NCBI GenBank assembly: GCA_946411385.1
Contig: CAMKDV010000006.1
Span: 118,779 to 182,778, forward strand
Reading direction: 5' to 3'
Source: an uncultured Bacteroidales bacterium
Lineage (GTDB): Bacteria; Bacteroidota; Bacteroidia; Bacteroidales; Paludibacteraceae
Length of the DNA: 64,000 bases
Shown: positions 28,053 through 36,758 of the stretch, piece by piece
Layout: each line of letters opens with the position of its first letter
Position numbering within the stretch: position 1 is the first letter of the stretch
Translations under genes and position numbers: made by a program
Notes under the pieces: generated by a model
The model's input: only the letters and a program-made list of their open reading frames with translations
Told to the model about the DNA's origin: nothing
Databases searched by the model: none

Positions 28053-28080
28053 CGCACAAATATACTATCATTGATACCGA

Positions 28081-28107
28081 AAAAGAGCCACATTGCTGCG
28101 GCTCTTT
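28081..28107 (-). terminator. Intrinsic terminator
   Basis: The stem AAAGAGCCGCA/TGTGGCTCTTT with loop GCAA is followed by TTTCGG on the minus strand. It ends the single-gene unit 28125-29399. Confidence 0.85.
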
Positions 28108-28124
28108 CGATGGTTCGGTATGCT

Positions 28125-29399
28125 TTAGCGGACAACTGCGCCAAGTATATTGTAGCGGACGCCATCCTTGAGGATGAAGACTTGACCGGCTTCAATAATC
28201 TTGCGTGCGGGCGCAGCGGTAACTGTATTGGAGACGGCAGAACCTGTATTTTCGGGTTTGCCTACCACGATGCGTACGGCGTGATAGCCTTGTCCGCGAA
28301 TAACCAGACCACGGTCGGCAATATCTTGCGCAATCGCCTCGGAAGCAACCTTGTAGCCAAAGAAGCCTTCACCTTGGGCAATAGGAGCGAGTTCCGTCCA
28401 TGCCCAGTCGTTACCCGCCTTATAGGTCAGGTTGAACTGTGCCGCCTCGATAGCATTCGTATAGTATACCTTGATGCTGTCGCCTTCAGCCAAGCCTGCG
28501 AACATGTCTTGCTGTACGTTATAGGTGTCCAGCTCCGTGCCGGCATATACCTCCTGGTTCCACGAGATAGCTACATCCCCACTCCATACCTGTGTGTCCA
28601 CGTACGGCTCACCGGGCTGCTCGGGATCAATAGGATCGTCGGGTTCTTTGTACTTCTTGAGCACCAGTTTGGTTACGGTTACGCCGTCGCCGCACACCTT
28701 GAATCCACCTGCCAAAGCTGCGGCATGAGCTGTTGTGAGGGTGAACACTGCATCATAAGGGAACTCGCTAATATCGTTGAGGAGGATATCGTCGCCCACG
28801 GCGTTCGATGCTGCATCGCGCAGCAGCACTTTCGGCCAGTCGGCAGTACCTTTCTGGCTGACGGTAACGATGAGTTGGTCGTTCTCAGCCAACAGCGCAC
28901 CAACTTCTGCCGATTGCTCTGCCACTTCGTTCCATGCCAAGGTCTCGCTGCCTTCCCAGAGTACTCGCTGTTCGCCGGGCTGGAGAGGTTGCGGCTCATC
29001 CGGATCAGCTTCCACTACACTGATCTGCGTGATATTATATCCCTGTCCACGGAAGATTAGTCCACGGTCGGCAATCTCAGTAGCAATCTGGTCAGTCTCC
29101 ACGGTGTAGCTCATCACGCCGTCTGCTACGGTGGTCGTGAGGTCTGTCCACTCCCAGCTCTCGCCGGCCTTGTAGGTCATGACATACTGCGGTTCGTCAA
29201 TGCCGGCAACCACCGACACTTTGATAACATGGTCCTTTTCCAGACCCGTGAACGTACCGGCAGGCGTTTCAAACTGCGAACCTGCATACACCTCAGGGTT
29301 CCAGGAAATAGGCTCATTGCCTGTCCATACCACGCGCTCAGCGGCAAACAATGCCACGCTCATCAGCGCGACAAAACATAGGGTAAATAGTTTTTTCAT
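28125..29399 (-). CDS. Secreted protein with three repeated beta-modules, 424 aa
   Basis: A signal peptide (about 1-19) precedes three modules (about 21-130, 143-255, 273-385). They open with RVVWTGNEPISWNPEVYAG, RVLWEGSETLAWNEVAE and QVWSGDVAISWNQEVYAG and close with GYNITQISVV, VTVTKLVLKK and GYHAVRIVV. Modules 1 and 3 are clearly more alike (WNxEVYAGxxxxT, ADRGLxxRGQGY) than either is to module 2. Linkers are short and Pro/Asp/Glu-rich (DPDEPQPLQPGEQ, PDDPIDPEQPGEP). The shared tail ends the protein (KIIEAGQVFILKDGVRYNIL). It is transcribed alone from its own TTGTGTCAG-type promoter and closed by a terminator. A surface glycan-binding role is inferred from context. Confidence 0.75.
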   Translation of the reverse strand: MKKLFTLCFVALMSVALFAAERVVWTGNEPISWNPEVYAGSQFETPAGTFTGLEKDHVIKVSVVAGIDEPQYVMTYKAGESWEWTDLTTTVADGVMSYTVETDQIATEIADRGLIFRGQGYNITQISVVEADPDEPQPLQPGEQRVLWEGSETLAWNEVAEQSAEVGALLAENDQLIVTVSQKGTADWPKVLLRDAASNAVGDDILLNDISEFPYDAVFTLTTAHAAALAGGFKVCGDGVTVTKLVLKKYKEPDDPIDPEQPGEPYVDTQVWSGDVAISWNQEVYAGTELDTYNVQQDMFAGLAEGDSIKVYYTNAIEAAQFNLTYKAGNDWAWTELAPIAQGEGFFGYKVASEAIAQDIADRGLVIRGQGYHAVRIVVGKPENTGSAVSNTVTAAPARKIIEAGQVFILKDGVRYNILGAVVR

Positions 29400-29445
29400 T
29401 GTATATACATTTAGTTAGATTGGTTATCGTATCAAAAATCTGATG

Positions 29446-29482
29446 CAAAATTACTACAAATATCACAAAATTACTGACACAA
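29446..29482 (-). promoter_or_regulatory. Promoter of 28125-29399: -7 box TAATTTTG with TTGTGTCAG motif
   Basis: The -7 box is 29446-29453; TTGTGTCAG is 29474-29482. The spacing is 20 nt, the same as in the promoters at 28.0 and 36.7 kb. Only one half-site is clear here. Confidence 0.65.
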
Positions 29483-29502
29483 TCTTACCAATCCTTTGCA
29501 CT

Positions 29503-31263
29503 TTACTGCCAACCCGGATTATTTTCGTTGATGGCGCTATTGGTATTGATCTCTTGTGCAGGTATCGGGAAGAGCAGATTGCGCTCGGTGCGGGTCTTGA
29601 GCACACCGCTGTCATCCATGCCGCCGATAGCGTTCATCGCGTCGAGGTAGATGCCCCAACGTATCAGATCCCAACGGCGATCGGCTTCGCAGGCAAACTC
29701 CTTGGCACGCTCTTCGATGATGGCAGAGCGGCGTAGTTCTTTGGTAGTCAACGGATGGCTACCGCCCATCGAAGCGCGGTCGGCATTGCTACGGGCACGA
29801 ACGATGTTGAGTTGTTGAATAGCATCACCCGGGCGATCCAATTCGTTGAGCGCTTCGGCATAGACGAGGATAACATCGGCGTAGCGGAGGAAAGGCCAGT
29901 TGGCATCGGCGTTGTCGATGGCATCGTCGGTAACATCCTCGTATTTGGTAGTGAACGCGAGGCACTGGGCATCGGCGGAATAGTAATAGTTGACGCCGTC
30001 GGCAAAGATACCTTCGGGTTTTTTCACCCAGTCACCGTTGAGGTTACGACCGGTAGCCATGATAGTATATTCGTCGTCCTTTGGGTAGTAGAAGCCACTA
30101 TTCGACTCACGCTGCGTATAGACGCGCCAACGGTGACGCACACCTTTGGTGATGCGGTAATCGTCGTGGTCGAACAGGTCGTACCAATGGCGCGTGCAGC
30201 CCGTCCAACCTCCCGACTGGATGAAATCGGATCCGGAGGCAGTCATGTAGCCCTCGTATTGGGTATGCACGGCGATCTTGTAGGTAGCATTGCCACTGAC
30301 CGTACCTACACTAAACAAGAACTCCGAGGCGGTAGCGTTGACTTTTTTCCACAGACCGTCGTAAGGCAGCAGCTCGTAGGTACCAAATGTGCCGTCGATG
30401 ACGCTCTCTGCCCAATCGGCAGCCTGTTGCCAGAGCTGCGTGGCGTTCAGGGCTTCGTAGCCTTTGACTGCCCGTTTGCTCAAATGGAAAGTCTTGAGGG
30501 CAGCGTATTGTTTGTTGCCGCTGCCGTCGGTGTAGTACGGCGCGCCGCTACGGATAATGACCTCCGTTCCTTCGGGCATGGCGGCAGCAGCCATGGTGGC
30601 ATAGACCTTCGCGAGCAGACCTGCTGCCGAGCCGGCGTTGACATGACCGGCGCGGTAGTCGCTGTCGGTATTCTTGTACATGAGGCGCGTGGAGGACTCA
30701 AGCAGGTTGATGATAGTATCATATACCTCGGCTACAGGGCGACGCGGCTGGCTGAAGTCCGTGGCGTTCTGGATGGGTATGTCGCCATAAGCGCGCACGA
30801 GGAGGAAGTACGCAAACGCGCGCTGGAAACGCATCTCACCGATGGCATTGTTGCGCTGAGCGCTGGTGAGCGACTTCATTGTAGCGATATGCTGCTCGGC
30901 GTTCAGCGAACGGTTGATGAGTCCGTAGCATCCTTTCCACAAGGCATCGGGCAGGTCGGGTTCGCCTTGGAAGTTACCGGCGCCAAAGGTACCGAACAGC
31001 CAGTCGGGACCGCTGATGTAGTCGGCATCGAACTCGAGCATTCGCGGGAAATAGCCCCAGCAGAACATGTCATAGATCCACTTGCTGTATGTACCGGTGA
31101 CCCACTCGTCGCACGCTTCGGGGCTGTCGCCCACGGCGGTGTCGGTAACGAGATTCTGCGGATTCTCTTCAATCCAACTGCAGCTTGCGCAGACCGCCAT
31201 CAAGATGGCTGTTAGACCGGCTATAAATAGCCTGTTAAATATCTTTATCATAATCATGTGCAT
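29503..31263 (-). CDS. SusD/RagB-family outer-membrane lipoprotein (mannan locus)
   Basis: A 586-aa SusD homologue that caps the SusC transporter and binds glycan. The lipobox is VCASC (Cys near 28), followed by SWIEENPQN. Family landmarks: EMRFQRAFAYFLLVRAYGDIPI (helical TPR-like region), FLRYADVILVYAEALNEL and the C-terminal RRWDLIRWGIYLDAM...LFPIPAQEINTN. The signal-peptide core RLFIAGLTA is encoded by DNA nearly identical to that in the other SusD of the window (58155-58180), a repeat with hairpin GGCTATTTATAGCC. The start is one nucleotide from the SusC stop, and Met3 or Met5 are possible starts. Confidence 0.93.
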   Translation of the reverse strand: MHMIMIKIFNRLFIAGLTAILMAVCASCSWIEENPQNLVTDTAVGDSPEACDEWVTGTYSKWIYDMFCWGYFPRMLEFDADYISGPDWLFGTFGAGNFQGEPDLPDALWKGCYGLINRSLNAEQHIATMKSLTSAQRNNAIGEMRFQRAFAYFLLVRAYGDIPIQNATDFSQPRRPVAEVYDTIINLLESSTRLMYKNTDSDYRAGHVNAGSAAGLLAKVYATMAAAAMPEGTEVIIRSGAPYYTDGSGNKQYAALKTFHLSKRAVKGYEALNATQLWQQAADWAESVIDGTFGTYELLPYDGLWKKVNATASEFLFSVGTVSGNATYKIAVHTQYEGYMTASGSDFIQSGGWTGCTRHWYDLFDHDDYRITKGVRHRWRVYTQRESNSGFYYPKDDEYTIMATGRNLNGDWVKKPEGIFADGVNYYYSADAQCLAFTTKYEDVTDDAIDNADANWPFLRYADVILVYAEALNELDRPGDAIQQLNIVRARSNADRASMGGSHPLTTKELRRSAIIEERAKEFACEADRRWDLIRWGIYLDAMNAIGGMDDSGVLKTRTERNLLFPIPAQEINTNSAINENNPGWQ

Positions 31264-34200
31264 TTAGAAGGTGAAATTGATGCCAAGTGCGTAGGTGCGG
31301 GCGGAGGGATAGGAGTAGCTATCCACACCCGGGGTGGCAGCGTTCGTACCACCGGCATTGACCTCGGGTTCGAACCACGAATACTTTGTGAGCGTGAAGA
31401 GGTTGTTGACCGTGAAGTTGAAGTTGATCTTCTGTATCCACTTGGCGGGATTATACCAGTCGTAAGCGAGGGTCAAGTACTTCATCTTCAGGAACGAACC
31501 ATCCTCCACATAACGGTCGCTGATGAGCCATGTGCGGGTATAACCGGCTGTGGCTTTCGGCCATGTGGCGCCGTTGGGATTCTCCTTCGTCCAGCGACCT
31601 TCGTAGGCAGTCTTGGTGATATTGCCGATGTTCGACATGGTGATGTCCGTGAGGTTGTAATTGAAGATGTCGTTGCCGTACGAACCTTGCAACATGAAGC
31701 TCAGCGATAAACCTTTCCATTCCAAACGCGTGGAAAACGCACCGGTGAACTTCGGATTGGTGTTACCGATGATGGTGCGGTCGGCTTCGGTGATGGTGCC
31801 ATCGCCGTTGAGGTCGGAATAGATGATCTCGCCTGTAGCGGGGTCAATGCCTTCTTCCTTGTAGCCGTAGAGCGTGCCGATAGGACAGCCGTTGCGTTGG
31901 AGGAAAACCTGATCGGCTTTCGACCAAAGCGAGGTAGCATATTGGTCACCATTGAGTCCGCCAATCTTATTGCGGTTGAGCGAGAAGTTTGCGCCGATGT
32001 TCCAACGCCAGTCGCCTGAAGCGAAAACATCGTAACTAAGCGTTACTTCCAGACCTTGGTTCGTCACATTGCCGCTGTTCACCATCATCTGGCTGAAGCC
32101 CGACGAACTCGGAATCGTGACATTTTGCAGCAGGTCGCGCGTGTACTTATAATAATAATCGATGGTGAGGTTCAGTCGGTTGTTCAGGAAACCTATATCG
32201 ATACCTGCGTCAGCCTGTGAGGTTGTTTCCCAGCGGAGATCAGGGTTGGTTGGTCCGCGCCAGTCGATCATGGCTACACCGCTTTCAAGCGTGCCGTTGT
32301 ACGGGTAGTTGGCAGCATCCAGGACGGTGAGCGTACGGTAGGCACCGATACCTTGGTTACCCGTCTCGCCGTAGGAGACGCGCCACTTCCAGTTGGTGAG
32401 TACCTGCTGCTCTTGCATCCAGGGCTCGTCAATCATTCGCCATGCAAACGCACCCGAAAAGAACGGTGCCCATTTGTGGTTCTTGGCAAACGATGAGCTG
32501 CCGTCCACACGGGCAGAGGCTGTGAACAGATAACGGTTCATCAGCGTATAGTTGACGCGGGCGAGGAACGATGCCAGCGAGAGGAGTTGACTGGAGGACG
32601 AGATGACCGCGCGGTCGAGAGCGAGTTGCATGTTCTCGTCCTTCGTGAGGTCGTTAGGGAAGTTAGTGGCGGTCATCGATTCCGTCTGCCCTACTCCACG
32701 CTCAAAGGTAGCACCCGCTACGGCATTGATTGAGTGATTGGGGTTGAAGGTGTGATCGAAAGTGAGCAGGGTCTCACTGGTCAGACTCTTCCATATATTG
32801 CTCGCCTTGCCGGCTTTGCCGTTGTAGGGCGATTTGCCTTCCTGGGTGTGGCGGTCGTAATAGGTGCCACGGTGACCGTCGTTGTAACCCAGACCGAGGT
32901 TCTGACGCAGCTTGAGCCACGGCTGAATCTTGAACTCCAAGTACGATGACGAGAACCACGATATCTGTTTCAGTTCGTCTTTGGCGCCGTTGACATAGTT
33001 CAGCGGGTTGGCTGCCAGCCAGTTCAGTTCGTCGAGTTGCTCGGTCGAACTGTGCGGACCATAAGTAGCAGGGAAGATTAGCGAGGAGCGGATGATACCT
33101 GTGTTCTCGCTGTTCGTGCGCTGGAAGTTCGTCTTGGCGTGGGTGAAGTGCTGCGAGGTACCAATCTCAAACCAGTCGGTGATGTGCCGGCCGAGGTTGA
33201 CCGACAGACCGTAACGCTCGTAGCCGGTGTTCTTGATGATACCTTGCTGCTGGGTGTAACTGCCCGAGAAAGCGTACCAGCCTTTGTCCGAACCACCGCT
33301 CACGCTGGCGTTGTACTCCTGACTATAGCCGAGTTGGTAGATGAGCTGCTGCCAGTCGGCACCGCTGACCTCATCCTCATTACCATATTTATCCGTGCGC
33401 ACACCGGGACTGAGGAAGTCATCCGGTGCGGGGTTGTACGAGCCTTGCGTATAGACGTAGCCCGAGCCGATGTACGGGTAATCCCACTCACCGCGGTATG
33501 GGTCGCGCACGGAGCTGCCTTCATACAGACGGCTGTTGGCGGCCGCCTCGTTCTGGTAGAGCGCATAATGGTACGCATCAAGCATCTCCACCCTGCCCGC
33601 TATCTGCGAGAGCGAACCTTTGATGTTCAACTCCACCGTAGGCTTACTGCCGCTCTGACCTTTGCGCGTGGTGATGATTACTACACCGTTAGCGCCACGC
33701 GAACCGTAGATAGCCGTAGCCGAAGCGTCCTTGAGCACCTCAATCTTCTCGATATCGTTGGGGTTGATCATCGACAGCGGCGAGGTCTGCTGGTTATTGC
33801 CCTCGTTGGCTCCGGAACTCGGCATTCCATTGGGGTCGGTGCCGAACGGCACGCCATCCACTATATACAGCGGTTGTGAACTGGTAGTAAACGAGTTAGC
33901 ACCACGCACGGTGATGCTGGTGCCACCACCCGGAGCACCGTCCGACGACTTGACATCCACGCCGGCGATCTTGCCCTCCAGACCTTTGGCGATGTCCGGC
34001 TGACCGCCCTGACGGATATCGTCGCCCTTGATCTGGCTGACCGAACCCGACAGGTCGCGTTTTTTCATCACGCCGTAACCTACTACCACCACCTCTTCCA
34101 TGAGCTGGCTGTCTTCCTGTAGGGTGACGCTGACCGAGGTCTTGCCTTTGATGTTCACCACCTGCGTCTTGTAGCCTACCATCGACACCTGTAGGATAAA

Positions 34201-34392
34201 CTTCCCGTCAGGCACATCCAGACTGAACCGACCGTCCATGTCTGTCACCGTACCCGTGGTCGTGCCTACCACAATCACGCTCGCCCCGATAGCCGGCTCG
34301 TTCAGACTGCCGTCCATCACCGTACCGGTAATCGTCTCAGCCGACAAGGCAACAGGGAAAAGTAAAAGGCCAAAAAGTAAAAGTTTTTTCAT
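31264..34392 (-). CDS. SusC/RagA-family TonB-dependent transporter (mannan locus)
   Basis: 1,042 aa. The signal peptide (LLLFGLLLFPVALSA) is encoded partly by repetitive CTTTTAC words. A carboxypeptidase-regulatory-like domain follows (about 21-95, ITGTVMDGSLNEPAIGAS), then the plug with the SusC signature (VVVGYGVMKKRDLSGSVSQI; KDASATAIYGSRGANGVVIITT, about 225-245), and a 22-strand barrel ending in an aromatic residue (YALGINFTF). It imports manno-oligosaccharides across the outer membrane using TonB energy, paired with the SusD just downstream. Its ATG and the stop of the upstream module protein share 34392, showing tight translational coupling. Confidence 0.96.
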   Translation of the reverse strand: MKKLLLFGLLLFPVALSAETITGTVMDGSLNEPAIGASVIVVGTTTGTVTDMDGRFSLDVPDGKFILQVSMVGYKTQVVNIKGKTSVSVTLQEDSQLMEEVVVVGYGVMKKRDLSGSVSQIKGDDIRQGGQPDIAKGLEGKIAGVDVKSSDGAPGGGTSITVRGANSFTTSSQPLYIVDGVPFGTDPNGMPSSGANEGNNQQTSPLSMINPNDIEKIEVLKDASATAIYGSRGANGVVIITTRKGQSGSKPTVELNIKGSLSQIAGRVEMLDAYHYALYQNEAAANSRLYEGSSVRDPYRGEWDYPYIGSGYVYTQGSYNPAPDDFLSPGVRTDKYGNEDEVSGADWQQLIYQLGYSQEYNASVSGGSDKGWYAFSGSYTQQQGIIKNTGYERYGLSVNLGRHITDWFEIGTSQHFTHAKTNFQRTNSENTGIIRSSLIFPATYGPHSSTEQLDELNWLAANPLNYVNGAKDELKQISWFSSSYLEFKIQPWLKLRQNLGLGYNDGHRGTYYDRHTQEGKSPYNGKAGKASNIWKSLTSETLLTFDHTFNPNHSINAVAGATFERGVGQTESMTATNFPNDLTKDENMQLALDRAVISSSSQLLSLASFLARVNYTLMNRYLFTASARVDGSSSFAKNHKWAPFFSGAFAWRMIDEPWMQEQQVLTNWKWRVSYGETGNQGIGAYRTLTVLDAANYPYNGTLESGVAMIDWRGPTNPDLRWETTSQADAGIDIGFLNNRLNLTIDYYYKYTRDLLQNVTIPSSSGFSQMMVNSGNVTNQGLEVTLSYDVFASGDWRWNIGANFSLNRNKIGGLNGDQYATSLWSKADQVFLQRNGCPIGTLYGYKEEGIDPATGEIIYSDLNGDGTITEADRTIIGNTNPKFTGAFSTRLEWKGLSLSFMLQGSYGNDIFNYNLTDITMSNIGNITKTAYEGRWTKENPNGATWPKATAGYTRTWLISDRYVEDGSFLKMKYLTLAYDWYNPAKWIQKINFNFTVNNLFTLTKYSWFEPEVNAGGTNAATPGVDSYSYPSARTYALGINFTF

Positions 34393-35555
34393 TATTGTGC
34401 GCTAATTAATTCGATTTTAGTCAGAGTGAAGCCGACGCCTGCAAGCACAAGTCCTCGCGTCTTCACCTCATCCAATGCCACGGCATCGAACATATACACC
34501 ACATCCGTGCCGTCGAGCATGTAGGCTATCGGCTCCGCTGCGCCTGTCAGTTCGCCCCAGGTCTTCGGGCTGCGGAACGACATCTGAGGCGTGATACCTG
34601 CCGCCTTGGCTGCCGGGTCTATCGTGTAACTGATGACGAGCACATCGTTCTCGGTCGATTCCTGGAAAGGTGCTGCAGTTAGCTTGAGATAGCCGCTCCA
34701 GTCGAGCGGATAGACCTTCTCCCCATGGAACAGTTCGCCGGGTTGCAGCACATATTCCTTCGGCGCACGCTGCGCCTCACTGTAATCCTCACTCACCTCG
34801 CCTACCTGCCTGACGATACCGATGCCATCGAGCTTGTAGCCCGTGCCGCCGATACGCATCGCCACATTGCCGCCCGTGCCTGCCAGCGAAAGTTTCAAGA
34901 GCGGCGCATCGTCGTAGATATACCATGTGTAGCCGTTCTCGCCTACCGGCACGCCATCCACCGACGGGTCAATCACATTCCATGTGAAATCCATGATCTT
35001 TGCGGCGGCGCCCTGTTTCACTTTGCTTACATGCAATCTGAGGCCATCGCCTACGCGAAGCGATGCCAGACTCGAAGCCGGTATCTCGGCATTGGCGCTC
35101 CAGTCGTCTTTCATCACCACGCTCGGACCGTTCCACACCATCGTCTCCGGGTAGTCCGCCGCATCGCTAATCGTCACTTGCAAGATGCGGTAATCATGTC
35201 CGCCGATGGCTACGCCGTGCTCGCGGGCTATAGCCAATATGTCTTCCGTCAGCACCATCCGGAAAGGTCCGTTGATGCCGAAATACCCATACTCCGGCGC
35301 TACACCTTGCCAGTTCTGCGGGTTCTGGAATGCCCCCTGAGCCGTGCGCTTGGCGTTGTCGTTATATACCGTCAGTATATCCCCAGCATGCGCAGCCGCG
35401 AAGTGCCGCGGCTCCAACACAATATTATCCTTCCACGCCTTGCCAATCGTCTTCGGACCCAACAATATCGTCCGCTCAATAGCATAAAGAGTACAGACCG
35501 CTGCGCTGACAGAGCACAGAACACAGATTGCTATAACTCGTATTCCCAACCGCAT
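34392..35555 (-). CDS. Protein of three repeated beta-modules next to SusC, candidate surface glycan-binding protein
   Basis: 387 aa. A signal peptide (VIAICVLCSVSAAVCTLYA) contains SVSAAVCT encoded by the CGCTGCGCTGACAGA repeat word (35497-35520). Three modules follow (about 28-130, 135-250, 275-387), each ending G-xx-Y/F-xxx-xIxxI: GGHDYRILQVTIS, GGTGYKLDGIGIV and AGVGFTLTKIELIS. Opening strands carry WKDNIVL, MKDDWSANAEIPASSL and LDWSGYLKLTAAPF. Unlike its relatives at 26285 and 28125 it lacks the C-terminal tail. Its place between a GH26 mannanase and SusC is where Bacteroides loci often carry a surface glycan-binding protein, hence the inferred role. The family is not one I can name. Confidence 0.75.
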   Translation of the reverse strand: MRLGIRVIAICVLCSVSAAVCTLYAIERTILLGPKTIGKAWKDNIVLEPRHFAAAHAGDILTVYNDNAKRTAQGAFQNPQNWQGVAPEYGYFGINGPFRMVLTEDILAIAREHGVAIGGHDYRILQVTISDAADYPETMVWNGPSVVMKDDWSANAEIPASSLASLRVGDGLRLHVSKVKQGAAAKIMDFTWNVIDPSVDGVPVGENGYTWYIYDDAPLLKLSLAGTGGNVAMRIGGTGYKLDGIGIVRQVGEVSEDYSEAQRAPKEYVLQPGELFHGEKVYPLDWSGYLKLTAAPFQESTENDVLVISYTIDPAAKAAGITPQMSFRSPKTWGELTGAAEPIAYMLDGTDVVYMFDAVALDEVKTRGLVLAGVGFTLTKIELISAQ

Positions 35556-35559
35556 AGCA

Positions 35560-36681
35560 TCACTTGTTTAAGAGTTTTTTCATCTCTTCGCGGTCCATCA
35601 CCAAACCCGTACCGAAAGCATCCATCCACCAGTCTTTGCCGGCAAACTGGTGCTCGTCACTTGTGCCGTTGTTATAGTTATAGTCGTACCACGGCATAAA
35701 CCAGCTCCAGCGGCTGCCTTCTGCCCATATCTTCGACCAAAGCGACATATCCACTTCATCGCCATTGCCGCATTCGGCGAGGGTGATGAGCTTATTCGGG
35801 TATTTCTCTTTCAGCGCTTTGTATTCTTTCATCAGCGGGTATTGCAGGGCATAATAGTTGTCTCTGCCTACCACATCCACCACATCATCGCCCGGATACC
35901 ATGTGTCGTCACCCACCTGCGACGTCCACACCCAGATGAGGTTGTTGAGCTTGTGGTAGTTGACAAGCCTGTCGTACATGAATCGCCAGAGTTGCTTATA
36001 CACCTCTGCGCCTTGTGCGCCCCACCAGAACCATGCCTTACCGCCCGTGAAGTCGTAGGTGTTACCGGCCGCCTCGTGCAGCGGTCGCCAGATGACGGGA
36101 ATACCTATTTTCTGCATCTTCTTTAGATAACCTGCCACCTGGTCGATATCATGAATCATCCGCTTGTATTCGGCAGAACTTGGGTCATTCACTTTGGATG
36201 CATCGAAACTTGTCAGCCCGGGTTCGGTGCCCGGCGAACAAGTCCAGTTCGTGCCGTTGTTGGCAGGCACTTGCCAGTGCCACATACAACCTACGATGCC
36301 ACCCTTGTTGTACCAATCAGTGACGGGCGTAAGGTCGCTATAATCCAGCCAGCCTTGTTTGTTCACGTCGCGCGATGCGTGTATATTAATGAAGTCAAAC
36401 ACGTTCAGCGCGGGGTAACGCCCCGTCCATTGATAGACGTTCTCTGCCTCGCGGGTGTTCCAGTCGATGTTCGCCACTACGCCGCTCATCGCTTTCTGCT
36501 CGAACTGCGAAGTCAGCACCGCCCATAACTGCTGTACCTCGGCGGTAGCGTTGGCGTTGCAAAGGGTAAAGGTAACAGGCTGCGGTTGAGGCTGTGGCTC
36601 AACGGCTTTGCACGACGAAGCGCTCGCTATGAGCGCTGCAAAGATCAGGGATTTGAATAAGAATTGTTGCTTCATGGCCAC
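35560..36681 (-). CDS. GH26 endo-beta-mannanase lipoprotein (second)
   Basis: 373 aa with lipobox SASSC (Cys24) and a PQPQPQP linker, suggesting display on the outer surface. GH26 features: WLDYSDLTPVTDWYNKGGIVGCMWHW, PVIWRPLHEAAG (acid/base Glu near 203), AWFWWGAQG, LNNLIWVWTSQ, WYPGDDVVDVVGRDNYY and LITLAECG (nucleophile Glu near 302). It is more similar to typical Bacteroidales surface mannanases than to the GH26 at 22594, which lacks such a linker. The likely job is first cleavage of the polymer, leaving periplasmic digestion to the second enzyme; this division is inference. It is the first gene of the SusC/SusD transcription unit, 4 nt before the module protein gene. Confidence 0.95.
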   Translation of the reverse strand: MAMKQQFLFKSLIFAALIASASSCKAVEPQPQPQPVTFTLCNANATAEVQQLWAVLTSQFEQKAMSGVVANIDWNTREAENVYQWTGRYPALNVFDFINIHASRDVNKQGWLDYSDLTPVTDWYNKGGIVGCMWHWQVPANNGTNWTCSPGTEPGLTSFDASKVNDPSSAEYKRMIHDIDQVAGYLKKMQKIGIPVIWRPLHEAAGNTYDFTGGKAWFWWGAQGAEVYKQLWRFMYDRLVNYHKLNNLIWVWTSQVGDDTWYPGDDVVDVVGRDNYYALQYPLMKEYKALKEKYPNKLITLAECGNGDEVDMSLWSKIWAEGSRWSWFMPWYDYNYNNGTSDEHQFAGKDWWMDAFGTGLVMDREEMKKLLNK

Positions 36682-36701
36682 TTCTAATCGGATTTACTGT
36701 G

Positions 36702-36758
36702 CAAAGGTACAAAAAAATGTCGGCTTTCACCGACACAATTTTAGCAAATGTTACACAA
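36702..36758 (-). promoter_or_regulatory. Promoter of the GH26-SusC-SusD unit with TTGTGT direct repeats
   Basis: The -7 box TACCTTTG is 36702-36709. TTGTGTCGG lies exactly 20 nt upstream (36730-36738). A second TTGTGT (36753-36758) is 20 bp further and overlaps the end of the AraC-type gene. Confidence 0.7.

Noticed and set aside
29755..31215. A 486-codon plus-strand frame opposite SusD
   Set aside because: The minus-strand SusD is certain; the plus frame has no recognisable domain or start context.
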